38,064 nucleotides of DNA from Lachnospiraceae bacterium. Its GTDB lineage: Bacteria; Bacillota; Clostridia; Lachnospirales; Lachnospiraceae. Every line of letters begins with the position of its first letter. Position 1 is the stretch's first letter. The position numbers were made by a program, and so were the translations under genes. Shown piece by piece: positions 1 through 7,743 of this stretch. The stretch covers positions 1 to 38,064 of the forward strand of contig SVEN01000026.1 in assembly GCA_015057365.1 (NCBI GenBank), read 5' to 3'. The notes beneath the pieces are model-generated. The model saw only the letters and a list, made by a program, of their open reading frames with translations, made no database searches and was not told the origin of the DNA.

Positions 1-241
1 CACCTTCAGCGGTCTGGATGAGGGAGATACCGTCCTGTGCATTGGTGGAAGCCTGGTTCAAACCTCTGATCTGGCTTCTCATCTTCTCGGAAATAGCTAA
101 GCCTGCTGCATCATCTGCTGCACGGTTAATTCTGAAACCGGAAGAAAGCTTCTCAGTGGACTTTCCTACTGCACCTGTTGCGATTCCTAACTGTCTGTTG
201 GCATTGATTGCCTGCATGTTGTGTTGAACTACCATACTCAT
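1..241 (-). CDS. Flagellin, N-terminal part (gene runs off the left edge)
   Basis: The first 80 residues are visible. They begin [19 protein letters not shown] and continue through a [25 protein letters not shown] stretch and an [26 protein letters not shown] stretch, the hallmark N-terminal D0/D1 helices of bacterial flagellin. The ATG at 241-239 follows a strong Shine-Dalgarno sequence (AAGGAGG at 248-254). The protein is exported by the flagellar type III apparatus and polymerises into the filament. The gene has its own sigma-28-type promoter and a leader of about 180 nt. The nine-gene modification operon lies just upstream on the same strand. The hypervariable, potentially glycosylated centre and the C-terminus are outside the window. 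Family assignment is secure; which flagellin paralogue it is cannot be told. Confidence 0.96.
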   Translation of the reverse strand, partial: MSMVVQHNMQAINANRQLGIATGAVGKSTEKLSSGFRINRAADDAAGLAISEKMRSQIRGLNQASTNAQDGISLIQTAEG

Positions 242-420
242 AATATTACCTCCTTATAATGGTTCCATCCACTCGCTATGAGGGATGAAGTCCCCCGAAT
301 CCTTTCGGGTCACTTTTGTTTAGTTGGTTTTTGCTTCGGCAGCCTATCCACCTAGGATTTGGATGTCTGCCTCCGGAGATGCGTTTTGCTCTCCGTGCGG
401 ACAATGTCTTTGTCCTTACA
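242..420 (-). promoter_or_regulatory. Structured, GGA-rich 5' leader of the flagellin mRNA
   Basis: About 180 nt separate the sigma-28 promoter from the flagellin ATG. Reading the minus strand, three hairpins are easy to draw: CGGAGA paired with TCTCCG; GGCAG/CTGCC enclosing ATCC/GGAT; and CCCGAA-AGGA-TTCGGG just upstream of the ribosome binding site. GGA triplets recur about nine times, including one in the loop of the third hairpin and one in the Shine-Dalgarno sequence. That is the arrangement expected for CsrA binding, as known for the hag leader of Bacillus subtilis. Riboswitch consensus sequences such as c-di-GMP-I were not recognised. CsrA control is an inference. Confidence 0.55.
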
Positions 421-426
421 CTAACT

Positions 427-454
427 ATATCGACAGTGCCGAGAAAAAACTTTA
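427..454 (-). promoter_or_regulatory. Sigma-28 (SigD/FliA) promoter of flagellin
   Basis: On the minus strand TAAA (454-451) is followed after 16 nt by GTCGATAT (434-427). This matches the Gram-positive sigma-D consensus TAAA-N15/16-GCCGATAT at all but one position. Its place upstream of flagellin is as expected for a class III flagellar gene. Confidence 0.85.
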
Positions 455-675
455 GACCTTTTTTAAAACTTTTTTCAGAAAATTTAGGGCGAAGGTCCCA
501 TGCTTATAATTTCCGTCACATTCACCAAATACACTCCCTCTTTTTATGGAACCCTCACAAACTTTCAACACATATCAAAAAACCTATAAGCCTTATCAAA
601 TCAGCACTTCTTTCGGTTTTCGCGCATTGTTTCATATCCGTCCAGACGAACTATCGTCTTGAAAGCATCCCCTCT
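455..675. other. Gene-free stretch with no recognised content
   Basis: No credible gene is seen on either strand. A short hairpin (CAGACGA/TCGTCTTG, about 643-661) sits where the intact Rpn copy has a similar stem (GATGTCG/CGACATC, about 12755-12781). The Rpn-associated element may therefore begin slightly before the clear sequence match at 676. Confidence 0.5.
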
Positions 676-844
676 ATCGGAGTCGTGCCCGTCCGACACA
701 GCGCGCGTGTCAAGGCATACTGAACATTTGTCTTATCTGTGGTAAACTTAAGCCAGATAGAGCTTGCTACAGAGGAAGACCGTAAGTACGGCATCGACCA
801 CTGAAATTGCTCACTTAAAGGCGCTTCTCGCAGCCAAACAATAG
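676..844 (+). pseudogene. Collapsed remnant of an Rpn-family nuclease gene with its 5' flank
   Basis: Three blocks match the intact Rpn gene in the same order and orientation. Positions 676-723 match its 5' flank 12786-12833 (46/48 identical by eye). Positions 726-803 match coding sequence 13412-13489 (72/78). Positions 803-835 match the coiled-coil end near 13735. The sequences between (about 578 and 245 bp) are deleted, and the second junction shifts the frame. In the 78-nt block most substitutions are synonymous, which suggests the copy diverged as a functional gene before it collapsed. A stop codon (842-844) and a hairpin like that of the intact copy follow. It lies between flagellin and the modification operon. 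Confidence 0.85.
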
Positions 845-862
845 TAAGAATAGATACACAAA

Positions 863-905
863 GCCCCTTGGAAATTCAACTATGATTCCCAAGGGGCATC
901 GTTTT
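863..905. terminator. Hairpin terminator inherited from the Rpn element
   Basis: GCCCCTTGG (863-871) pairs with CCAAGGGGC (889-897). On the plus strand it is followed by ATCGTTTTATTT, so it reads best as the terminator of the dead Rpn copy. On the minus strand it lies just past the stop of the last operon gene and may also stop that transcript, though the T run there is weak. Confidence 0.6.
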
Positions 906-1932
906 ATTTCTTCATCAGCCGTGCCAAAATCTCACCCCGATACGCATCAATCAAATCTTCTTCCGTAAAAATACTGTTATCCCTAATATAGCACCCCTCA
1001 CAAATCTCCGGCGCACACAGTTCCAATTGTCTTCTTAACAGTTCCTTTCGTTCTTCTCCGTTCCAAAGCTGCTTCAATGTAGTTTCCTTTATATTCCCCA
1101 AAGGCTTCGGAGAAAGAAGCTGGGTACACGGATATACATCTCCATTCGGCGTTACCACTATCGTATGAAAGAGCACCGGACAACATTGTTGTTTCGGAAG
1201 TAATGCACCGTATTTGTTTTGCACCATGGTTTTTGCCTGCTGCTCCGAAAACTCGGTTCCTTTCCAAATCGGTACAATTTTTTCTACAAACACACGGTCG
1301 GCAATCGGAAGAAACCTCTCGTAAAACAGCTCTTCCTCCCCCGGCTCCAACGCCACATCTGCCACTTTAACATGTAACATCGTATTCTTCTTTTTTTCGT
1401 AAAAAAGTTTCAACATATCATACAAACGATTCATATCTACAGATGCACCACAAACCTGTCGATACTTCTCCGAAGTCATTCCTTGCAGTGAAACAACTAC
1501 CTTATCAATTCCAGAATCCGTCAAGTCACAGACATAGTCCTCATCTAACAAGGAAGCATTGGTGTGAATGGATATTCTACTTGTAATTCCTTTACTCTTG
1601 ATATAACGAACCATATCCGGGAGACGACGATTACACAGAGGTTCGCCGTGATTCGAAAGAGAAATTGTCTTTACCGGCTCATCAAACTCCATAATCTGGT
1701 CTACAGCTTGAGAGAACAACTCCCAATCCATCAATTTACTTTCTTTCGCATAGCCCCAGACAGACTTATCCTCTTCAGATCGAAAGCAATAGTTACATTT
1801 GAAATTGCAGGCTTCACTGCTGTCTAGAACTACTGTGAACGGCACACGAAGAGGAAGGACTCGTCCAAGTAACTGTCTGTTTGTATCAAAAGAAGGCTTA
1901 ATATGATTTCTCTTCTTGTCCATTGATGCCAT
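904..1932 (-). CDS. Radical SAM/SPASM-domain protein
   Basis: 342 residues. Near residue 43 the motif CNFKCNYCF supplies the three cysteines (CxxxCxxC) of a radical SAM [4Fe-4S] cluster. A C-terminal SPASM-type region follows, with CCPV, VTPNGDVYPCTQ, LGNIKETTLKQLW and a final CAPEICEGCY cluster that would bind auxiliary iron-sulfur centres. SPASM proteins modify peptides, proteins or sugars by radical chemistry, and the substrate cannot be read from the sequence. It is the last gene of the sigma-28-driven operon, 47 bp after the preceding stop, which suggests a role in maturing the flagellar decoration or its precursor. The start follows AAGGAGGAAAGGT. The class is secure and the function unknown. 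Confidence 0.88.
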   Translation of the reverse strand: MASMDKKRNHIKPSFDTNRQLLGRVLPLRVPFTVVLDSSEACNFKCNYCFRSEEDKSVWGYAKESKLMDWELFSQAVDQIMEFDEPVKTISLSNHGEPLCNRRLPDMVRYIKSKGITSRISIHTNASLLDEDYVCDLTDSGIDKVVVSLQGMTSEKYRQVCGASVDMNRLYDMLKLFYEKKKNTMLHVKVADVALEPGEEELFYERFLPIADRVFVEKIVPIWKGTEFSEQQAKTMVQNKYGALLPKQQCCPVLFHTIVVTPNGDVYPCTQLLSPKPLGNIKETTLKQLWNGEERKELLRRQLELCAPEICEGCYIRDNSIFTEEDLIDAYRGEILARLMKK

Positions 1933-1979
1933 ACCTTTCCTCCTTCATCCAATTCCCCAAATCTCTGCACAACTCAAAA

Positions 1980-4900
1980 TTATTCTCTTCCATACTTATC
2001 GACAAGATATCGATATGTCGACTCCGGTACAATTCTCTTGATTCCTTGAAAATCCTTCTCCGCCAACAAACGACGCACCTTTGAAGCGCTTATTTCTTCA
2101 CCATCCTCTTTAATTCTTGGGATTTCAACAAATTCAATTCCATACTCAGGAAGAATTCTTCGCATTGTTTCATTATATTGTTTTGTGACTGTATCAAAAG
2201 GTTCTTCCCCTACAAATCGTTTTGTAATGTGTAAACATGGCGCAATTTCTCTTGCGAACACAACCACATCCAATGATGTATCAACCACTTTGTCCTGTAA
2301 CTCAGACTTATTGAAATAGTCCTCAAACGTCAAAGAAGAAATCACAAAACGCCCACTTGGAATAATCGCTACATTGGACATATCCACTGTTCCTTCCTCG
2401 ACTAGCTTCAGCCTCTCTTCAAAAGTAAAATATGAGCTATTCTCCTCTACCAAAAAGACCATTAAAAAGTCACATTGTTTCAATGCCTGCTCGATCAGGT
2501 ACCTATGTCCCAACGTAAACGGATTACAATTCATAACAATCGAACCAATCGTCGGTGAAAACATCTCATGATAGAAGTTTGTAAGAACCTTCTTATACTC
2601 TGATAGCTCTTCCCTCTGATTCTTGTCAAATCCATACTCTGAATCATCCGTTAATCTCATCGGCAATACAGTATCTCTTACTTCCAACATCTTTCGTTCC
2701 GTTAATGCAGCAAAAATTCTTTCTGCCACCAAACGATACCCATCTGGCGTAAGATGTCCCTTATCAAAAAAAACTTCAACGTCTCTTGGTTGAGCAACAA
2801 TTGTCGAACTATCTATCATCGAAATTCTCTGCGTTGGAGAAATACCATCTTCTGTCCAGTAGTACAACACGATATCTCCGTATTTTACCGGCAAAGATTC
2901 CAGAATATCCAGCTCTTCCTCACGCTGTCTATCAGCCTCGCAAAGATAATAACCGTAATTCTGTACACAGAAGACTCCTTCACCAATTGTCTCATTAAGA
3001 AGTTTTTGCAACCAAGATGCAATTGTGTGCTTGTCCACCGCGCCTATTCCAAAAACACTACATCCTCCAATGATATATATTGTTCTTTCCCATCGAGTCG
3101 GTTGATATTCTGTTATGCGATGTCCGCCCTCAACATTTACACCGCCCCCTCTGACATCCTCAAAGCGACGTACTCCACGAATATCATGATATGACTTCGG
3201 AACTTTAAAAATCTCTTTTAAAGTGGCCACGTCATAATATTTATTAATTGCAAACAACGGCTTATCAATATTGCTTATAATCGTTTCTCTTATTACATTA
3301 TTTTCAATAATGTAACTTTCATTCTGTGTTAAATTATCCTTTGGGAATCCAGGCGCTTTTACATAAAGCAGCTCTACTCCTTCATGGTTATCCAAAAAGC
3401 GCTTCACTCTATCCGATGCTTCTAACGGATGACGGCACGGTAATTGACTGCTAAATGTATCAAAATTTACCGTATCTACTATACTCTTAGTAGCCTTGTC
3501 ATATACAACAATGTTTAAACCGCGTCCTCTCGCTGATACTTCTTCCCCATTAATCACAACAGAACCAGCCGTAAAACTATGTATCGCATCTGCCTCAAAA
3601 CCTGAACTGTTTACAATTATCTTGTCTCCGTCTAGGATTAATTCATGTGTTATGGCTTCTTTTGTTGTAGCTCCTATTTTCTCGAAAAGCACCTGCCCAG
3701 CATCCATAATTGCAACATATGCATACCGATATTTCCCAAATAAGTCTTCTCCAAACCCGACATTTTTTAACGCCACTGCTTGACTTTGACTAAACGAAGG
3801 TCCCCATGGAGTATCCCGTGTCGCAATTATGACAACATACTGCTTCGCCGCTTCCCTCAATAGAGCAACATATCTCATAAAGACATATTCTGTTTTTAAA
3901 ACATCAACATCCCATTCGTAACATGACAACTCATCATCGTCTGCCGTACTTGATTTTATATTATCCACTTCCATCAACTCTTGACACATTTTTTTCAAAT
4001 TGATTAAATCCTTATCATTAGGGAGTATCGCACACCAATCCCGTAATTCTGCTTCAGCACGTGCAAACTGATTATTCACAATGCACCATCGTATCATTTG
4101 CTTAGAAAACAATACATACTTTTTTTCTTCATTCCGTAATGCCGATAATTGCTGCCCCAGTATGTATGGAAAATCTCTATCCAGCTTCGTTTCTTTCTTA
4201 TTCAACCAAACCAATAAATTATTTGTTGCATACTCATATTCACGCAATATTATATTACGAACAATAATCGGATGGTTGTCCATGTACCACATAAAACTAT
4301 CTTTAGTAAGTAACGTTTTGAAATCCGGATTAATATTGGAGAAAATACTCTCCAAATGTTCAAACCAATCCGCCTTAAGTTCCTTCCACAAGTCCAGAAG
4401 ACTAACGACAACATCCACGAAAAAAGCAATTCTCATCTCATCAGCCACCCCAAACTTCCGATGAAACATATCCTGCGTATGAGAGAAAAAAAAGATTTCC
4501 TTCGCTATTTCGACCTTTTGTCCGGCAAATATATTTGAGCGAAACAAAATCCTAAACGTATCGCAAAGCGCATTAAAATAAACCGAAAATAAGAAATCCA
4601 TATTCCGCTCTGAAACAATACCACACTTCTCTATTAGAAGTTCTTTTCCTTTTTCAAATAATAACGGATCTGATTTCTCCCTTCCTTCAATCCAACGATT
4701 TGACACAGATTTCATCGTCAGTGCATAGTAATGTAACGGACGGGCAAGCACTCCAATACGAGACGACAACTTAACCGCCTCTAATGTGTTTACTGTATCA
4801 CCGCCATAAGCCTTCGGATACCATTCCGGTTTTTGAAGCATGTACGGCATCCGTGCCGCTTTAGCGCTATATAATTTTCCCCATGTTTGACGTAAATTCC

Positions 4901-5369
4901 AGTAAATCTCCGGAAAATATTTGTCTAAATCCGCACCATTCTTTATCACTATATCTTCACGCAGCACTCTCTCACCACATTGTTGCCACGAATCTGCATC
5001 CATAAACACCGAACCACACGCTGCCATATCCAATTCATTTTCAATAGCAAACTGTAACATTTCCTCTAAAAATGTCGTCTCGTATAAATCATCCGCATCT
5101 AAACTACAAAGATAATCTCCCTCCTGCAAATTATAAAACAGATTCCAAAAATCCATACAGCCTGTTGTATCATGGTTCCGTTCAGCATGAAACAGAATAA
5201 TTCGACTGTCCTTCTCTGCATAACTACAAATTATCTCTCTTGTACTATCTGTTGAGCCATTATCCAGAACATAGTATTTAAACTCCTTATACGTCTGGTT
5301 CAAAATACTCTCTATCGTCTTTGCTATTGTTTCTTCTGCGTTATATGCACAGGTTCGAACATATACCAT
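1980..5369 (-). CDS. Multidomain GT2 / ILEI-like / SGNH / citrate-lyase-ligase-like protein
   Basis: 1129 residues. Domains seen in order: a GT2 glycosyltransferase (about 1-230; VYVRTCAYNAEETI, VLDNGSTDSTRE, DADD metal site); a helical linker; an ILEI/FAM3-like region (about 500-680; GRGLNIVVYD); an SGNH hydrolase-like domain (about 760-890; IGGCSVFG with a candidate serine, and DKGHLTPDG with the block V Asp/His); and a CitC-like nucleotidyltransferase domain (about 938-1129; NPFTLGHRYL, FVGEEPF, ISASKVRRLL). CitC enzymes use ATP to acetylate a carrier-protein thiol; the operon also encodes a carrier protein. An upstream in-frame GTG (5393) exists, but GAAGGGAG precedes the ATG at 5369. No membrane segment is obvious. 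The acyl-transfer role is inferred. Confidence 0.85.
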   Translation of the reverse strand: MVYVRTCAYNAEETIAKTIESILNQTYKEFKYYVLDNGSTDSTREIICSYAEKDSRIILFHAERNHDTTGCMDFWNLFYNLQEGDYLCSLDADDLYETTFLEEMLQFAIENELDMAACGSVFMDADSWQQCGERVLREDIVIKNGADLDKYFPEIYWNLRQTWGKLYSAKAARMPYMLQKPEWYPKAYGGDTVNTLEAVKLSSRIGVLARPLHYYALTMKSVSNRWIEGREKSDPLLFEKGKELLIEKCGIVSERNMDFLFSVYFNALCDTFRILFRSNIFAGQKVEIAKEIFFFSHTQDMFHRKFGVADEMRIAFFVDVVVSLLDLWKELKADWFEHLESIFSNINPDFKTLLTKDSFMWYMDNHPIIVRNIILREYEYATNNLLVWLNKKETKLDRDFPYILGQQLSALRNEEKKYVLFSKQMIRWCIVNNQFARAEAELRDWCAILPNDKDLINLKKMCQELMEVDNIKSSTADDDELSCYEWDVDVLKTEYVFMRYVALLREAAKQYVVIIATRDTPWGPSFSQSQAVALKNVGFGEDLFGKYRYAYVAIMDAGQVLFEKIGATTKEAITHELILDGDKIIVNSSGFEADAIHSFTAGSVVINGEEVSARGRGLNIVVYDKATKSIVDTVNFDTFSSQLPCRHPLEASDRVKRFLDNHEGVELLYVKAPGFPKDNLTQNESYIIENNVIRETIISNIDKPLFAINKYYDVATLKEIFKVPKSYHDIRGVRRFEDVRGGGVNVEGGHRITEYQPTRWERTIYIIGGCSVFGIGAVDKHTIASWLQKLLNETIGEGVFCVQNYGYYLCEADRQREEELDILESLPVKYGDIVLYYWTEDGISPTQRISMIDSSTIVAQPRDVEVFFDKGHLTPDGYRLVAERIFAALTERKMLEVRDTVLPMRLTDDSEYGFDKNQREELSEYKKVLTNFYHEMFSPTIGSIVMNCNPFTLGHRYLIEQALKQCDFLMVFLVEENSSYFTFEERLKLVEEGTVDMSNVAIIPSGRFVISSLTFEDYFNKSELQDKVVDTSLDVVVFAREIAPCLHITKRFVGEEPFDTVTKQYNETMRRILPEYGIEFVEIPRIKEDGEEISASKVRRLLAEKDFQGIKRIVPESTYRYLVDKYGRE

Positions 5370-5382
5370 TTGTATTCTCCCT

Positions 5383-6726
5383 TCATTGTTCACATGAAAG
5401 CCTATCTTCTACATCACCATTTCCTATGAAGCAATCTGACGTAATGTAATATTTTTCTTGCGGAACCTGATTTTCTCTAAAAAATTCTTTTGCTGCTTGC
5501 GCTGCTCCAACAGAACAAACAATCACACACACATTCTCACAAAAAAGAATATTATCCGGATGCTGAAACTCAATCCCCCACCTTTCTCCTTTTCGATAAC
5601 TATCAAATAAGGCCACTAACTTTGCCTTAGGATATTGCGATTCTATATAATTTCTCCAATACTCCGCATTATTCTCACTGATTCCCCAAAATGCATAGTT
5701 TATATCATCGTCCTTTTTCCAATACTTTTTCGCATATTCACTAAACCGTTCTCCATTGGCATGTGTAATAGAATAGGACGGCTTATATACACATCTCACT
5801 GTACGCTTCTTAAAACTCTCAGTAAAAGAGTCTTCCATACTCTTTAATTCATCATCACACCCTCCTCCGTTTTTAATTCGTTTTATTGCATGTGTAATAA
5901 GAAGCCTTTTCATGTCTTCCCACTCTTCCAATTTCAAATTCCAATTTATAACATCATATATTTCCTTTTGATAAATCGGAATATACCTTTCTAAAAAAGA
6001 AAATCTACCATCCACATTATCCTTTGTTAAAACAACGGGTATCCCCATTGCAGAAAGAGGAAGTGCTACATGCAATCTCGATGTAATAATTAATTTTGCT
6101 GTTTCCAAATAATACCGATATTTTGAAACAACAAAGTCAAACATCTTCTCATGATTTTCAATCTCTTCATCACTAAAATAATACTGCTGTGTTGAAATTT
6201 CATATGATTCCAGAATCGACATAGGTATATATGGCAATACTGATTTCGGTGCATCAATCAAAAAAACCTTATTTCCCATACGTTCTTCTTGCCTTGGGAA
6301 AACAGCAGTCATGCACCCATTTATATATGCTGGAATATCATATTTCAGCATAAGATCGTATGTAAACTCATCCCGACATCCGATAGGAGCGTAGTTCCTC
6401 AAATAATTAATATTATACTCATCGCCAAAGAATTGCTCCAAATCCATAAACTTGTCCACTGTAGAAAATGAGATTCCAAAAAAAATCGGAGTAATTTTAG
6501 GCGAAACTGCTATTCTACCCGATTTTATATAATCCACACAAAAAAAGCAGCAAGGTAAAACTACAGGTTCACCGTCATAATTCTCTAGCTCTTTCACTGA
6601 GAACCGAACGATCTCCTTTTTTGGTATATCCATCAAATGATACAAATACTCTACCACGATTAACTGTAAATAATCTCCTATATTTACATTCTTCTTTCCC
6701 GTATCACTAAAATTGGCATATCGCAT
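5383..6726 (-). CDS. Polysaccharide pyruvyltransferase family protein with C-terminal Rossmann-like domain
   Basis: 447 residues. The N-terminal part (NVNIGDYLQLIVVEYL, then NYAPIGCRDEFTYDLM and SRLHVALPLSAMGIPVVL) has the layout of the polysaccharide pyruvyltransferase family (CsaB/WcaK-like), which adds ketal pyruvate to sugars; some relatives are plain glycosyl- or polymer-modifying enzymes. Residues about 340-440 form an extra domain (YAFWGISENNAEYW, VALFDSYRKGERWGIEF) that resembles the N-terminal domain of the SGNH-like protein at 9490-10698. The gene lies 13 bp upstream of the multidomain gene and is probably translated from the same message. Pyruvylation itself is not proven by sequence. 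Confidence 0.8.
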   Translation of the reverse strand: MRYANFSDTGKKNVNIGDYLQLIVVEYLYHLMDIPKKEIVRFSVKELENYDGEPVVLPCCFFCVDYIKSGRIAVSPKITPIFFGISFSTVDKFMDLEQFFGDEYNINYLRNYAPIGCRDEFTYDLMLKYDIPAYINGCMTAVFPRQEERMGNKVFLIDAPKSVLPYIPMSILESYEISTQQYYFSDEEIENHEKMFDFVVSKYRYYLETAKLIITSRLHVALPLSAMGIPVVLTKDNVDGRFSFLERYIPIYQKEIYDVINWNLKLEEWEDMKRLLITHAIKRIKNGGGCDDELKSMEDSFTESFKKRTVRCVYKPSYSITHANGERFSEYAKKYWKKDDDINYAFWGISENNAEYWRNYIESQYPKAKLVALFDSYRKGERWGIEFQHPDNILFCENVCVIVCSVGAAQAAKEFFRENQVPQEKYYITSDCFIGNGDVEDRLSCEQ

Positions 6727-6756
6727 ACCCTTCTCACCTCTCTAAAAATGCATCCA

Positions 6757-7566
6757 CTATTTTTCTACTTGTTCAGCCGGAACGTACCTCTTTGCATTCT
6801 CATAAATCCCCAGCCCATTGCACCAAGCACACCCCGGAATCCACTCTACATTCCACAGTTTATGCAATTTCTCATACTTTTCTTCTATTGTACTATGTTC
6901 ATCAACCAAACTAAATCCCAATATATCCTCTTTCGGAACTGCTCCAATACGATATCCTACATACGACTGTGGACAATATACGATTTCTTTCCCGAAAATA
7001 GTAAGCATATTATTTGAAAAACATTTCTTGAAATGTTCTTTCGCTTTTTCATCACTCAATTTTTCCGTTAAAAAACTTCGATCAATCCAACCATTCATGT
7101 GCGCATTTTCACCATAATATATACGTATCGAATATTTGATATGATACTTATCGCAATTCATTTTAATTTCGTCAATTTTTTTGGATATTTGCGGACCATA
7201 ATGGTCGACAAAAAGTGTCATTTTTTCTGATTTTGCCATCACCTCTAAAACAGCTTCCGGGATTGCTACCGACCCATTTGTAAATACTTCAAGCTTAGTG
7301 AAGTTATCTTCGTATTGTAACATAAATTCTAACAATTCCGCCAACTTCGGATATATCATCGGCTCGCCTCCGGATATTGAGATTAATCTCACATGTTCCA
7401 CAAGCTGAAAATATGTTCTAAAGCTTTCCTTGATTTCTTCAACATCATACTCTGGCACATTTCCCATCTCATAAAGCTTTGGAATAAATGCAGAACACAT
7501 CTTACATCGAAGATTACATTTTGCCGTAACATGACATGATACTCGATCCATAACCATTTTTTCCAT
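6757..7566 (-). CDS. Radical SAM protein
   Basis: 269 residues. CNLRCKMC near residue 17 is the canonical CxxxCxxC radical SAM motif, followed by the GGEP motif (ISGGEPMIYP) that contacts SAM. Four further cysteines lie in the C-terminal third (KKCFSN, VYCPQS, GCAWCNG), which suggests an auxiliary iron-sulfur site in a short SPASM/twitch-like tail. It differs clearly from the operon's other radical SAM protein and so probably catalyses a separate step. The gene is flanked by a 177-bp gap upstream and a 30-bp gap to the pyruvyltransferase-like gene. The substrate is unknown; a sugar, amino acid or peptide are all possible. Confidence 0.87.
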   Translation of the reverse strand: MEKMVMDRVSCHVTAKCNLRCKMCSAFIPKLYEMGNVPEYDVEEIKESFRTYFQLVEHVRLISISGGEPMIYPKLAELLEFMLQYEDNFTKLEVFTNGSVAIPEAVLEVMAKSEKMTLFVDHYGPQISKKIDEIKMNCDKYHIKYSIRIYYGENAHMNGWIDRSFLTEKLSDEKAKEHFKKCFSNNMLTIFGKEIVYCPQSYVGYRIGAVPKEDILGFSLVDEHSTIEEKYEKLHKLWNVEWIPGCAWCNGLGIYENAKRYVPAEQVEK

Positions 7567-7743
7567 ACTAAAACCTCTCTAATTATTTTTAGTGATTTTC
7601 AACAACATCCCGAAATCCAAGCTGTTTGTTGAAAAGTTAATAAGTTACTCATTCTTCCCAAAGTAGTTTTTCCGCATACACTAAACCATTCAGCGCAAAT
7701 TCTCTGTTCTTCTTTACACCTCCTCAGTTCTCCTCCTCCCAGA
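7567..7743. other. 177-bp gap inside the operon with possible gene remnant
   Basis: This is the only sizeable gap within an operon whose other joints are overlaps or short spacers. On the minus strand one frame reads REFALNGLVYAEKLLWEE followed by a stop. It sits soon after an AGGAGG sequence but has no proper start codon in frame. A second frame offers a 17-codon peptide, MSNLLTFQQTAWISGCC, with a weak ribosome binding site. This may be the tail of a decayed gene or a tiny gene; the evidence does not decide. Confidence 0.3.

Noticed and set aside
316..723. Plus-strand open frame before the Rpn remnant
   Set aside because: It crosses the flagellin leader, its promoter and the remnant's 5' flank, has no ribosome binding site, and its product has no recognisable pattern.
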